34,611 nt of DNA, taken from an uncultured Acidimicrobiaceae bacterium (GTDB lineage Bacteria > Actinomycetota > Acidimicrobiia > Acidimicrobiales > Ilumatobacteraceae). Every line of letters starts with the position of its first letter. Position 1 is the stretch's first letter. The stretch lies in assembly GCA_937890395.1 (NCBI GenBank), contig CALACK010000020.1, positions 1 to 34,611 of the forward strand, written 5' to 3'. Made by a program: the position numbers and the translations under genes. The notes under the pieces are model-generated. The model ran no database searches. It saw nothing but the letters and a program-made list of their open reading frames with translations, and was not told the DNA's origin. Positions 18,313 to 27,620 of this stretch are shown here, one piece after another.

Positions 18313-19529
18313 TAGAACATTGGTCCTTGTGTCTCGCGCTGCCGCGCGCTTTGAGTAAATGCAGCTTGCAAAAGTAGATAGCCACCCACCATCACAACAA
18401 CCGAGATAGATGTAACTAAAATAATATTCCATTCATTTTGCCGAGCCATGCGCTGTGATGCCAGCAATATGAACCATCCAAGTGCGCCGGGGATAAGCAC
18501 CTTCCAACCGAGATCCATTAATTGGTCGTAACGCAATCTTGGAAGAGTTGCGCGGAACCAAATATAAACATATAGAAATACAAGTACTTTGGCCAGCAAC
18601 CAAAGCGTGCCCTCGAGAGCATTTGGGATTAGAGGTATATCAAAAACGAAGTTTCCGAAAGCGAGCGGTTGAGGACCTCCAAAAAATAGCGTGACGATTA
18701 GTGCCGACATCGTGACCGTGTTCATAAATTCTGCAAGATAAAACAAAGCGAATCGAATTGACGAATATTCTGTATTAAAGCCACCGACAAGTTCTTGTTC
18801 GGCTTCAACTAAATCAAAAGGCGGGCGATTTAGTTCTGCTGTCGCGGCGATTAGAAAAATAATAAACGGCACGATGCCAGTTGAAATAACGTGCCATTGA
18901 GTAATCGTCGCCTGCGCCGCAACGATGCCACTTGTTGAAAGTGTGCCAGCGAGCAATAATACACAGGCCAAAGACAAACCAAGTGCTGCTTCATAACTCA
19001 CCATCTGTGCCGATGCTCGAACAGAACCAATCAGCGGATATTTCGAACCACTTGACCAACCTGCAAGCATGATGCCGTACACGGCAATCGACGAAATCGC
19101 GAGCGCAAAAAGTACTCCAATTGGTGGGTCAGCGAGTTGAACTTTTGTTACGTGTCCGAACCAAGTGACTTCGCCACCGTTGCCGTTACGAAAATCTCCA
19201 CCAAGTGGAATAATTGCGAACGCCAAAAATGCTGGAACGAAAGACAAAAACGGCGCAAGTGCGAAAACAAAACGATCTGACCGATTTGGAATCAAATCTT
19301 CCTTAAAAAAAAGCTTGATGCCGTCGGCCAGAGTTTGCATGATTCCGAACGGACCAGTTTTGTTTGGCCCGATGCGATTTTGCATTCCGGCAATTGCCTT
19401 ACGCTCGAACCACACCATCAACATGGTTGACAACAATCCGACGACAAATACAACCACAACTTTTAACAATATGATCAGCAAAGGCGCCCAAAGTATTTCG
19501 TCTGATAAAAGAGTGTCTAGGGCGATCAC
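18312..19529 (-). CDS. nuoH: NADH-quinone oxidoreductase subunit H
   Basis: A 405-residue membrane subunit (ND1 homologue) that joins the membrane arm to the peripheral arm and forms part of the quinone tunnel. Key stretches are [34 protein letters not shown] (split here as a description only) near the N-terminus and the loop [20 protein letters not shown] with its conserved acidic residues. About eight or nine helices are predicted. It is longer than the E. coli protein because of a C-terminal extension with an extra hydrophobic segment (about residues 373-392). Its ATG overlaps the nuoG stop (ATGA), and nuoI starts on its stop codon. Confidence 0.94.
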   Translation of the reverse strand: MIALDTLLSDEILWAPLLIILLKVVVVFVVGLLSTMLMVWFERKAIAGMQNRIGPNKTGPFGIMQTLADGIKLFFKEDLIPNRSDRFVFALAPFLSFVPAFLAFAIIPLGGDFRNGNGGEVTWFGHVTKVQLADPPIGVLFALAISSIAVYGIMLAGWSSGSKYPLIGSVRASAQMVSYEAALGLSLACVLLLAGTLSTSGIVAAQATITQWHVISTGIVPFIIFLIAATAELNRPPFDLVEAEQELVGGFNTEYSSIRFALFYLAEFMNTVTMSALIVTLFFGGPQPLAFGNFVFDIPLIPNALEGTLWLLAKVLVFLYVYIWFRATLPRLRYDQLMDLGWKVLIPGALGWFILLASQRMARQNEWNIILVTSISVVVMVGGYLLLQAAFTQSARQRETQGPMF

Positions 19530-21895
19530 TTGATTTGCTCAATTCGAACGTCAATCACATCTGCTGCGATATTCAACAATGGACGAATATCTACATTTGT
19601 GTGGTTATATGGCAACCAAGCGGTACCGCGATGAATTCCGCTATGAGCCCTAACTGGCAAGACAATATTTATTTCGTCAGCGCCGACTCGAATATTTGTG
19701 CCGTCTACAACACCGATACGAGCAAGGTCTAAGGGGTGAACATAAATTGTTGAATCGGTAATTATCCCCACAAGCGAGTTACTCGTGATGGTTGACTGAG
19801 CCGCGTCGTACATTGTGCGAGACACAATTAGTCGATAACTATACGAATTTCGATCTACTAAGACTGTTGATCCTCGCGAAATAGTCGCTGATGTTTCATG
19901 AACCATCAGCACACCATCGCTTTGAATTGCCGCCTCATTGTCACAAGAAGAAAACTCTGGGATGGCCGAAATCATTTTCTGATGTAACTCATCAAGACTT
20001 GATACGCCAAGATCAATTCCGAGGCTTAGCCCTAATTCGGTAGCGATCATCCAATCTGGACGTGACGTGCCACGTGGGGTGATTTGTTGAGTGACATTAC
20101 TGACTCGGCCTTCAAGGTTCGTAGTAGTGCCATTTTTTTCGGCGAATGCCGCCGCTGGAAAAACAACATCCGCGTTTTGATTAGAGCTCGTAACAAAAGT
20201 ATCAATACTGATGACACTCTTAATTTGTGCGAGTGCTTGTTTTACAAGTATCGAATCAGCAACATCGGCGAGTGGATTTGCCCCGAGCAAAATTAGGCAG
20301 TTAATTTTTCCGGCTGCGGCTTTTGTCAAAATATCAATTGCGTCACCAGAGTTTTGTTGAGGTGTAAGACCAACAGCCACCGCACCACGAACATTGCCGC
20401 GGCGTAAAACAGGAAGAATTTTTGCATTTGGAATCGCATGTAGCACTTCGCCTAGCGCGTGCAATGTGAACGCTTCATTCTCGGCCAAATTTGCGCGACC
20501 AACCACGACGACTACTTCACCTCGCTGAATTTGCTCTTGCATCTCTTTGGTTTCTAACGACTCACGGACAACTTGAGCCTGACGACCTGGTTCAAATGCG
20601 ACACTTTTCCATGCATACGGCGTCAAACCGGAATCGTGCGAGGAGAACTCAATAATTCGTGATTTGCGTTTTTGTGCCGCATCTCGAATTCGTAGATAAA
20701 GAACTGGTAATTCTTCTTTGAGATCAGGACTCAACAAAATAATCGTGCTGGCTGCGCAAGTTTCGTCGATTGTTGCTTGTGCAAGGTTGAAAATTTCAGG
20801 TGTTAAACCGTCACCGAGTTGCGAGTCGCGTTGATTGATCTTCAGTTCATCTGCCAACAATGCCCAGGCAAATGCATCTTCGTTAGTGCCTCGCGCGCCA
20901 CCGAGAATCGCCACTGAATCTGCATTGTTTGTGAGTGCGTGGCGAATAATTCTTGCTGCCGAATCAAGAGCGACCGACCATGAACTTTGCACAAGACCCG
21001 AATCAGACTTAATTAATGGCGTTGTAAGTCGTTCGGTTGAATTAACTGATTCGAAGTTGTAGCGACCGCGATCACACAACCAGCCCCAGTTGACGGGGTC
21101 GATATCTACACCTTGAAATCGCACAAGTTCATCTCGGCTGCTTTGCACAACGATGCGACATCCAACCGAACACGAGGTACAAGTCGTTTCGGTTTCATTC
21201 AAATCCCATGGACGAGCCTTGAATCGATATGGCTTTGCAGTCAACGCACCGACTGGGCAAATTTGAACCGTATTGCCAGAGAAATAACTGCTGAAAGGTT
21301 CTTCAGGAAACGTCATGACCTGTGTGTCATTGCCACGACTGGTAAATGAAATCAGCGGGTCACCTGCAACTTCGTCGGCGAATCTCGTGCACCGATCGCA
21401 CAATATGCAACGCTCACGATCAAGATAAACAATGTCACTAATTGCGATTGGTTTTTCGTAGTGACGCTTCTCTTCAACGAATCGACTTTCGCCCGGCCCG
21501 TGACTAAACGCCTGATCTTGTAACGGGCATTCGCCACCCTTATCGCAAACAGGGCAATCAAGTGGGTGATTTGCGAGTAATAACTCAAGCACACCCTCTT
21601 GAGCTTTTTTAACTGTGTCAGTTGCGGTACGAACGATTTGACCTTCGGCAACTGGCGTCATGCACGACACAACCATCATTGGTCCGCGCGGTGTTTCTAC
21701 TTCTACTAGACACTGACGACACATGCCGACAGAACTCATGCGAGGGTGGTAACAAAATCTTGGGATGAAATCATCTGTGCGATCAGCAGCAGCGATAATC
21801 ACTTCGCCTTTGCGAGCTAAAACTGGCTTGTCGTTAATCGTGATATTTACGACATTTGGGTCAACAACGATTTTTTCTGGATCAACAATTGTCAT
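19526..21895 (-). CDS. nuoG: NADH-quinone oxidoreductase subunit G
   Basis: A 789-residue iron-sulfur subunit. Four cluster sites can be read: [2Fe-2S] N1b at C48, C59, C62, C78; N5 at H110, C114, C117, C123; N4 at C163, C166, C169, C213; and an additional CxxCxxxC...C set at C239, C242, C246, C274, the off-path N7 cluster that only some bacteria keep. The remaining part is a molybdopterin-oxidoreductase-like domain that has lost its cofactor in this family, with a small MopB-type C-terminal barrel. It passes electrons from NuoF to NuoI. ATGA overlaps join it to nuoF and nuoH. Length is normal for NuoG with the N7 domain. Confidence 0.95.
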   Translation of the reverse strand: MTIVDPEKIVVDPNVVNITINDKPVLARKGEVIIAAADRTDDFIPRFCYHPRMSSVGMCRQCLVEVETPRGPMMVVSCMTPVAEGQIVRTATDTVKKAQEGVLELLLANHPLDCPVCDKGGECPLQDQAFSHGPGESRFVEEKRHYEKPIAISDIVYLDRERCILCDRCTRFADEVAGDPLISFTSRGNDTQVMTFPEEPFSSYFSGNTVQICPVGALTAKPYRFKARPWDLNETETTCTSCSVGCRIVVQSSRDELVRFQGVDIDPVNWGWLCDRGRYNFESVNSTERLTTPLIKSDSGLVQSSWSVALDSAARIIRHALTNNADSVAILGGARGTNEDAFAWALLADELKINQRDSQLGDGLTPEIFNLAQATIDETCAASTIILLSPDLKEELPVLYLRIRDAAQKRKSRIIEFSSHDSGLTPYAWKSVAFEPGRQAQVVRESLETKEMQEQIQRGEVVVVVGRANLAENEAFTLHALGEVLHAIPNAKILPVLRRGNVRGAVAVGLTPQQNSGDAIDILTKAAAGKINCLILLGANPLADVADSILVKQALAQIKSVISIDTFVTSSNQNADVVFPAAAFAEKNGTTTNLEGRVSNVTQQITPRGTSRPDWMIATELGLSLGIDLGVSSLDELHQKMISAIPEFSSCDNEAAIQSDGVLMVHETSATISRGSTVLVDRNSYSYRLIVSRTMYDAAQSTITSNSLVGIITDSTIYVHPLDLARIGVVDGTNIRVGADEINIVLPVRAHSGIHRGTAWLPYNHTNVDIRPLLNIAADVIDVRIEQIK

Positions 21896-23328
21896 GAATG
21901 CACACCAACCGGCGTAGCCGTCGTAACGGTCTTGACTGACGAAACCGATGTCACCGGAATCGTCACACGCTTTGTAACTCGTGATTCAAATTCACTTCTA
22001 AACAATGTCAGCGCTGAGTGAACTGGGGCAAAAGCCGATGGGCCGACAAAGCAAATCGTTGTCATTTTGTATGGGAAAGGCACGGCGGTTAAACCTAGTT
22101 TTTCATTTGCTGCATGCGGAAAGTCTCCGGGACAAATCATCGCACCGACTTCGAGGAGTTGCTGCAAGTCAGCATCAGTGCCGTCGCCGTCAACAATGCG
22201 ACGCAAAATTCTTTCAAGCCATGTTCCACCTTCGCGACATGGTGTGCACTTGCCACAAGATTCGTGCGCATAAAAATGCGTGAGCGTCAGCGCGGCTGCA
22301 GGAATATCCGTTGTCTCATCCATCACGATCACGGCGCCAGAACCAAGCATCGAACCTGCTGGCCCAACTTGACTTGCCTCGAAAGGTAAGTCCAATTGAT
22401 CAGCTGTAAACCATGGAGCAGAACCCCCACCTGGGACGAACGCTTTGAGTTTGTTGTCATTTTTAATTCCGCCACAAAAATCCTCACCAAAAATTAAATC
22501 ACGAAATGTTGTCGTGCCATTAATGATTTCAAAAACCCCTGGTCGCTTAACATGCCCAGAAACTGCAACCATTCGGGTGCCTGGTGATGTCTTCGTGCCG
22601 ATCGCTGTGTATGCAGCAACACCGTTGCACAACAACCACGGCAAATTAGCCAGAGTTTCAACATTGTTGACAATCGTCGGTTGACCATAAAGACCGTTAA
22701 CTGCAGGAAAGAATGGCGGCTTCAAACGAGGCATGCCACGGTTTCCTTCGAGACTTTCGATCAGTGCGGTTTCTTCTCCGACGACATACGCACCTGCACC
22801 CCAATGCAGAACAATATCTACAGAAAATTTCGAACCGAGAATATTTTTGCCTACATAACCAGCCGCGTAAGCCTCGTTCAACGCAATCGCCACACGTTCT
22901 TGGGCGAGTGCCATTTCACCTCTGATATATAGGAAGCATTGTGACAACCCAGCGGCGTAACACGCAATTAAACAACCTTCAATCAGTTGATGTGGATCGC
23001 GCTCCATTAGCAATCTGTCTTTATAAGTTCCTGGTTCGCTTTCGTCACCATTAACAACGAGATATCGCGGCCACACTTGTTGCGGGGTCAGTCCCCACTT
23101 TGTTCCGGCAGGAAACCCTGCACCGCCGCGACCAAGCACAGTCGCACTTTTTACATCATCGTGAATTTCATTTGCTGGACGAGATAGCGCAGCTCGCAAA
23201 CCTTTGTAGCCATCAGTCGCCAAGTAGCGCTCAATAGTAAACGAGTCGACAAATTCAAATCGTGAGGTAACAATTTTTGGGCGATCGCCCGATACGAAAC
23301 CTGGAGCGTGCTTGAAAGTCGTACTCAT
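21892..23328 (-). CDS. nuoF: NADH-quinone oxidoreductase subunit F (FMN, NADH-binding)
   Basis: A 478-residue subunit that oxidises NADH. The NADH/FMN site is seen in GRGGAGFPAGTKWG (residues 67-80) and VNGDESEPGTYKDR (92-105), with the HWGAGAYVVGEETALIESLEG loop near residue 175. Cluster N3 is bound by C358, C361, C364 and C399 (SCGKCTPC ... CPGD). The C-terminus has a Ser/Thr/Val-rich tail of about 45 residues beyond the cluster domain with no recognisable motif. The ATG overlaps the nuoE stop (ATGA) and the gene overlaps nuoG. Confidence 0.95.
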   Translation of the reverse strand: MSTTFKHAPGFVSGDRPKIVTSRFEFVDSFTIERYLATDGYKGLRAALSRPANEIHDDVKSATVLGRGGAGFPAGTKWGLTPQQVWPRYLVVNGDESEPGTYKDRLLMERDPHQLIEGCLIACYAAGLSQCFLYIRGEMALAQERVAIALNEAYAAGYVGKNILGSKFSVDIVLHWGAGAYVVGEETALIESLEGNRGMPRLKPPFFPAVNGLYGQPTIVNNVETLANLPWLLCNGVAAYTAIGTKTSPGTRMVAVSGHVKRPGVFEIINGTTTFRDLIFGEDFCGGIKNDNKLKAFVPGGGSAPWFTADQLDLPFEASQVGPAGSMLGSGAVIVMDETTDIPAAALTLTHFYAHESCGKCTPCREGGTWLERILRRIVDGDGTDADLQQLLEVGAMICPGDFPHAANEKLGLTAVPFPYKMTTICFVGPSAFAPVHSALTLFRSEFESRVTKRVTIPVTSVSSVKTVTTATPVGVHS

Positions 23329-23939
23329 AATGCCGCCTTACCGTTTAACCAAACCGGTGACTCGGTGACGAGTTCTGGAGCGACCGCGCCGACTGCACGA
23401 TCAGCAGGTATCACTTGACGAACTTTTGCAAGTACACCGTGCGCAGGAATCTCATCGGATAGTTTTCCGGCTTGTAGATCTTCAATCAGGTTGTCAAGAT
23501 CTGCTGGTGTAACGCGTAAGCGATAACGATAATTGACTTGCAGACATGGGGCCTCGGTGCACGCCGCCTGACATTCTGCGTGAGCGAGCGTAAACATACC
23601 GTCTTGAGTTGTGCCACCTGCTTTGACTCCAAGCCGCTTTTCGGCATGATGCATTAGTTCTTCGGCACCCATCAAAGCACATGACATCGTTCCACAAATG
23701 TTGACCAGATATTTTCCGATCGGTTCAAATCGAAACATCTCATAAAAAGTTGCAGTGCCATAAACCTCGGCAGAGGTGACACCTACAAGTTCGCCTAGAT
23801 GCACCATTGCTTCACGGCTGATGTAACCGGTTTGCTCTTGGGCTAAGTGCAACAAAGGGATCAGAGCCGATTTTTGGCGCGGATACCGAACAATGATCTC
23901 TTTGGCTATCACTAAATTTTTCTCAGTTAAACGACTCAT
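23325..23939 (-). CDS. nuoE: NADH-quinone oxidoreductase subunit E ([2Fe-2S])
   Basis: A 204-residue thioredoxin-like subunit with cluster N1a ligands C82, C87, C123 and C127 (CGTMSC ... ECQAAC). It forms the NADH dehydrogenase module with NuoF and NuoG. The helical N-terminal bundle (residues 1-65) is complete. About 40 C-terminal residues extend past the fold and look flexible, as in other actinobacterial NuoE. The ATG overlaps the nuoD stop (ATGA), and the nuoF start overlaps its own stop. Confidence 0.94.
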   Translation of the reverse strand: MSRLTEKNLVIAKEIIVRYPRQKSALIPLLHLAQEQTGYISREAMVHLGELVGVTSAEVYGTATFYEMFRFEPIGKYLVNICGTMSCALMGAEELMHHAEKRLGVKAGGTTQDGMFTLAHAECQAACTEAPCLQVNYRYRLRVTPADLDNLIEDLQAGKLSDEIPAHGVLAKVRQVIPADRAVGAVAPELVTESPVWLNGKAAL

Positions 23940-25276
23940 CGATCAACCTCACCAAGAACTGGATCAACCGAAGAAATCACGGCAACTGCATCAGCAATAA
24001 GTCCGCCGTGCATCATCAACGGCATCGTCTGAATGTTCACAAAACTTGGTGCACGCACATGCATTCGATAAGGCGTAGCAGAACCATCGCTGGCAATGTA
24101 ACAACCAATCTCGCCACGTGGACTTTCAATTGCGACATACGCTTCACCTTCAGGCACTTTGAAACCTTCGGTGAAAATTTTAAAGTGGTGGATTAATGCT
24201 TCCATTGATTCGTCAATGCGCCCGCGTGGTGGTGGAGTAACTTTTTTATCCTGAATTCGATAATCACCTTGCGGCATACGATCTAAAATTTGTCGAACGA
24301 TTCGCATTGACTCGCGAATTTCATTGAGACGAATCGAGTAGCGATCAAATGCGTCGCCATAACTGCCGACAATTACATCAAATTCAACTTCGTCGTATCG
24401 TAAGTACGGCAAATCACGACGGAGATCCCATGCCAAACCTGTGCTGCGCAATATTGGCCCAGTGGCGCTCAGTGCGATCGCTTCATCGCGAGTGATTACT
24501 CCGACACCTTGCAGTCGTTCGCGCCAGATCGGCTGACCTGTCATTAATATTTCGTACTCTGCTAAACGCTCTGGTAACGCATCTAATAAACCAAGTACAT
24601 CGTCTCGCCACCCTGCTGGAAGATCTGCCGCAACTCCCCCTGGGCGAATGAAATTGTGGTTCATTCTTAAGCCAGTAACTTTTTGGAAGAAGCGTAGAAC
24701 TTCTTCACGCTCGCGAAAACCGTAGAGCATCATCGAAACTGCGCCGATGTCCATGCCGTTCGTCGCCATAAATAATAAATGGCTACTGATGCGATTTAGC
24801 TCTGAGAGCATCATTCGAATCCACACTGCTCGCTCTGGAATATCGCCGTCAATGCCGAGAAGTTTCTCGGTGGCCATCGAGAATACGAGTTCGTTGTTCA
24901 ATGGCGACGCATAATCCATACGCGTGACATTGGTGCCGCCTTGCATATATGTCAACGACTCGCCAGTTTTTTCCATTCCGGTGTGTAGATATCCAATGAC
25001 AGGCTTGCAACGCAAAACAGTTTCACCTTTTAGTTCGAGCATCAGGCGCAACACACCGTGTGTACTTGGATGTTGTGGGCCCATGTTGATGATCATTGTT
25101 TGATCTTCGCTTTGAGTATCGGCGAGCGACGCAACCTGCGACTCACTCATTCTTAGAACTGCACCGGACTCACGAAGCACAGCCTTGGCCGACATGTCGG
25201 CACGTAATTGCAGTTCTTGGCCGCCTTCTGAGGTTCCCGCAGAAACTATTTCGGTTGCGCTCTTAATTATTGTCAT
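23936..25276 (-). CDS. nuoD: NADH-quinone oxidoreductase subunit D (49 kDa)
   Basis: A 446-residue subunit homologous to the large subunit of [NiFe] hydrogenase, forming the quinone headgroup site with NuoB and NuoH. NMGPQHPSTHGVLRL (His69, His73) is the quinone-site loop; the C-terminus has the conserved IESPRGEIGCYI and SVDPVLGEVDR. The frame opens at 25348, but I choose the ATG at 25276: it overlaps the nuoC TGA (ATGA), like its neighbours. Even from there the first 60 residues are a poorly conserved extension before the canonical start of the fold. Confidence 0.94.
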   Translation of the reverse strand: MTIIKSATEIVSAGTSEGGQELQLRADMSAKAVLRESGAVLRMSESQVASLADTQSEDQTMIINMGPQHPSTHGVLRLMLELKGETVLRCKPVIGYLHTGMEKTGESLTYMQGGTNVTRMDYASPLNNELVFSMATEKLLGIDGDIPERAVWIRMMLSELNRISSHLLFMATNGMDIGAVSMMLYGFREREEVLRFFQKVTGLRMNHNFIRPGGVAADLPAGWRDDVLGLLDALPERLAEYEILMTGQPIWRERLQGVGVITRDEAIALSATGPILRSTGLAWDLRRDLPYLRYDEVEFDVIVGSYGDAFDRYSIRLNEIRESMRIVRQILDRMPQGDYRIQDKKVTPPPRGRIDESMEALIHHFKIFTEGFKVPEGEAYVAIESPRGEIGCYIASDGSATPYRMHVRAPSFVNIQTMPLMMHGGLIADAVAVISSVDPVLGEVDR

Positions 25277-25740
25277 GAGGCGGCACCTTTGAACTGCACA
25301 GGAATGTTTCCTTGCGAGTAGTCCTTGCGTAATGGAAACCCGATCCAATCTTCTGGCATCAATATTCTCGTTAAATCAGGATGACCTGTGAACGTGATGC
25401 CGAACATGTCGTAAACCTCACGCTCCATAGCTTCTGTTCCTGGATAAAGATCAAAGGCCGAATCAATAGATGTGTCGGATTCAGAAATTTGCACGCGCAA
25501 TCTAACCCGCCGGCGTTGCGACAGTGAAAGCAAATTCACGACTAATTCAAAGCGTTCAAGTGTTATTCGACTGGCAACTTCTGCAGAAAGTGGCCGACCA
25601 GGGTGTGTTAAAAAATCAACTGCTGTCAGATCGGCACACATCTCGAAACCCTCACTACGAAGCGCAGTAAGAGTTTTTAGATAATCGGCTTTGGCGACGA
25701 AACGAACATCATCGGCAACATGGCCAGCAGTTTGCGTCAT
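25273..25740 (-). CDS. nuoC: NADH-quinone oxidoreductase subunit C (30 kDa)
   Basis: A 155-residue peripheral-arm subunit of complex I. The signature is EREVYDMFGITFTGHPDL followed by RILMPEDWIGFPLRKDY near the C-terminus, identical in pattern to the 30-kDa subunit family. It stabilises NuoD and NuoB and carries no cofactor. It is shorter at the N-terminus than many actinobacterial NuoC proteins but the fold appears complete. It starts 3 bases after nuoB ends and overlaps nuoD. Confidence 0.93.
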   Translation of the reverse strand: MTQTAGHVADDVRFVAKADYLKTLTALRSEGFEMCADLTAVDFLTHPGRPLSAEVASRITLERFELVVNLLSLSQRRRVRLRVQISESDTSIDSAFDLYPGTEAMEREVYDMFGITFTGHPDLTRILMPEDWIGFPLRKDYSQGNIPVQFKGAAS

Positions 25741-25743
25741 TTT

Positions 25744-26328
25744 TCAACGCTTTCCGAGAATAACTGGAGTAATTGATCCAGCAGGAATTTCTTGAATATG
25801 AACTTGTGCGCCCGCACCAGTTGATGTGCGACGCTTCATGATCTCGCCGTCTTCAATCAACTGATGCAAAGTTTCGATCGCATGAATCAAAGTTTCAGGA
25901 GTAGGCGGGCAACCAGGTGCATAAACATCAACGGGCACTATCTGATCAACACCTTGGACGATTGCATAGTTGTTAAACATTCCGCCACTGCTGGCACAAA
26001 CACCCATTGAGATAACCCACTTTGGTTCCATCATTTGGTCGTAAACCTGGCGCAAGACTGGCGCCATTTTTTGACTCACGCGTCCAGCGACGATCATGAT
26101 GTCTGCTTGTCGTGGTGATGCGCGAAATACTTCCATCCCGAAACGCGCTAAATCATAATGCGCAGTGCCTGAGGCCATCATCTCAATTGCGCAACATGCC
26201 AAGCCAAAAGTTGCAGCCCAACTAGAGCGCGAGCGAGACCACTTAACGAGATCTTCAACACGTCCCGTGAGAAAGTTATGCTCAAGACCGCCGAGGCCGT
26301 CATCTAGTACATTACGAACTGTTCCCAT
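25744..26328 (-). CDS. nuoB: NADH-quinone oxidoreductase subunit B (cluster N2)
   Basis: A 194-residue subunit that carries cluster N2, the last electron carrier before quinone. Its ligands are the tandem cysteines C45-C46 ([10 protein letters not shown]), C111 ([10 protein letters not shown]) and C140 (APGCPPTPE). Length and order are normal. The ATG overlaps the nuoA stop by one base (TAATG). Confidence 0.95.
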   Translation of the reverse strand: MGTVRNVLDDGLGGLEHNFLTGRVEDLVKWSRSRSSWAATFGLACCAIEMMASGTAHYDLARFGMEVFRASPRQADIMIVAGRVSQKMAPVLRQVYDQMMEPKWVISMGVCASSGGMFNNYAIVQGVDQIVPVDVYAPGCPPTPETLIHAIETLHQLIEDGEIMKRRTSTGAGAQVHIQEIPAGSITPVILGKR

Positions 26329-26804
26329 TATGCCGAGACTTTCTCAATGCGACGTCCATCAAGACCAACACGACGAATGGTTGTCGCAGTTGTGCGCGAC
26401 GCCGAAAAAATATCGTCATCAATTGTCAATAATTGACGAGGCTTATTAATTGGGCCCCAATCAAGTGCGCCTCGAGCAACAACATAAACAAATGCCACGA
26501 AAAACACGGCGCTAAACGCGACGAACTCCCAAAAACCATACGTGCCTAGCGCATTGCTGGAAACCGCATATGGATACGCAAAAATGATTTCGATATCAAA
26601 CATGATGAACAACATCGCCACTACATAAAAACTCACTGGAAATCGTTCCGGAGCTTCTCGGCTAGGCACGATTCCGCATTCGTATGGTGCTTCTTTTGCA
26701 GAGTTTGGACGTCGTGGAGCTAATAACTTTGACGCAACTACAGATCCAGCGCCAAATAAAATTGCCAGAATTGTCAGCACAACAATTGGAAGATACTGAC
26801 CCAC
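26328..26804 (-). CDS. nuoA: NADH-quinone oxidoreductase subunit A
   Basis: A 158-residue, three-helix subunit (ND3 homologue). The conserved loop [20 protein letters not shown] (about residues 41-60) with its switchable cysteine region and the helix-2 stretch [16 protein letters not shown] are clear. The start is GTG at 26804, three bases after the preceding gene. About 45 residues after the last helix (from LDWGP to the end, basic and Thr/Arg-rich) go beyond the usual length of about 120 and would lie in the cytoplasm. It is the first nuo gene but has no room for its own promoter apart from the upstream coding region. Confidence 0.93.
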   Translation of the reverse strand: MGQYLPIVVLTILAILFGAGSVVASKLLAPRRPNSAKEAPYECGIVPSREAPERFPVSFYVVAMLFIMFDIEIIFAYPYAVSSNALGTYGFWEFVAFSAVFFVAFVYVVARGALDWGPINKPRQLLTIDDDIFSASRTTATTIRRVGLDGRRIEKVSA

Positions 26805-26807
26805 GAT

Positions 26808-27620
26808 TTATGCCTTTGCGGGCGACTGCTCATTAAGATTCTGTTGCAAATTCAGATCTCTTCGATGCAAGATTCGACACAGCAATAAGAAAATAATTGA
26901 TGAACCGATGGTGATGAAAATTGCAGGTTGTCGCTTGCTACCAAGGTCGCGAACCATATGTATATAGCGGTGCGGTTGGGTTACATCAACTACTGGCCGA
27001 GCCGGCGCACGACCAGGCTCTGTACGCTGAGGCACAACTGGTGCAACTTCAACAAGCACAAAATGAGGCTCATGAAAGAACGCTACAAAATCGAGCGAAT
27101 CATTTATCTTTGGCCAACGCTCTCCACCTTTGTCGTAAACGGCAAGTGAGAGATATTCTCCGGCGACGAGTTCTTCTGCTTCGCGCTGAATGATTTCGTC
27201 TGACGCCGCAACCGCTTGACCACGACGAGGATCTGATTCTTCAAGTAGTAGCCACCCTTCACTTTGTAACACCTCAGATACTTTGGTTGTATCGTTCGCA
27301 ACATCTCCAGTGAGGGTTATCGGCGACTCCAAAATTTCTGCGCCGTGTAGTAACGATGCTTCACGCACGATCGTCACGGGTTCAGCCGGTTGCCATGTTG
27401 GTTCTCGACCTTTAAGACCGATTCCGTATGTCCACCAAATCGCTCCCATTGTTGCCATCCAGCCGAACAATCCAGCGAGTACAACTAGAAAACCAAGTCG
27501 TGCACCCAAGTTTGTGCCAACTACCAAATATGTGCCACCGATTAGTACACCAACAGCGATTGCAACGATGACAATGCCGCGTAATTCTGGCTCCCAATTT
27601 ATTGCAAGTAGCGACAACAT
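26808..27620 (-). CDS. Unknown three-helix membrane protein between bc and nuo genes
   Basis: A 270-residue protein of no family I can name. Two hydrophobic helices lie near the N-terminus (about 14-34 and 39-66), with GIWWTYGIGLKG-like aromatic residues after the second; a soluble stretch of about 150 residues with many acidic residues follows, and a third helix (about 233-251) with a short basic tail closes the protein. No heme-binding CxxCH and no cluster motif occur. It begins on the base next to the stop of the diheme cytochrome c and ends 3 bases before nuoA, so it is certainly in the operon. Location suggests an accessory or assembly subunit of the cytochrome bc complex or of a link between complexes III and I; this is inference. 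Confidence 0.7.
   Translation of the reverse strand: MLSLLAINWEPELRGIVIVAIAVGVLIGGTYLVVGTNLGARLGFLVVLAGLFGWMATMGAIWWTYGIGLKGREPTWQPAEPVTIVREASLLHGAEILESPITLTGDVANDTTKVSEVLQSEGWLLLEESDPRRGQAVAASDEIIQREAEELVAGEYLSLAVYDKGGERWPKINDSLDFVAFFHEPHFVLVEVAPVVPQRTEPGRAPARPVVDVTQPHRYIHMVRDLGSKRQPAIFITIGSSIIFLLLCRILHRRDLNLQQNLNEQSPAKA

Noticed and set aside
18313-18432. Longer NuoI starting inside nuoH.
   Set aside because: It would overlap nuoH by 120 bases; the ATG on the nuoH stop codon gives the normal family N-terminus.
25277-25348. Longer NuoD with a 24-residue N-terminal addition.
   Set aside because: The addition overlaps the nuoC coding sequence; the ATG at 25276 overlaps the nuoC stop as ATGA like the neighbouring junctions.
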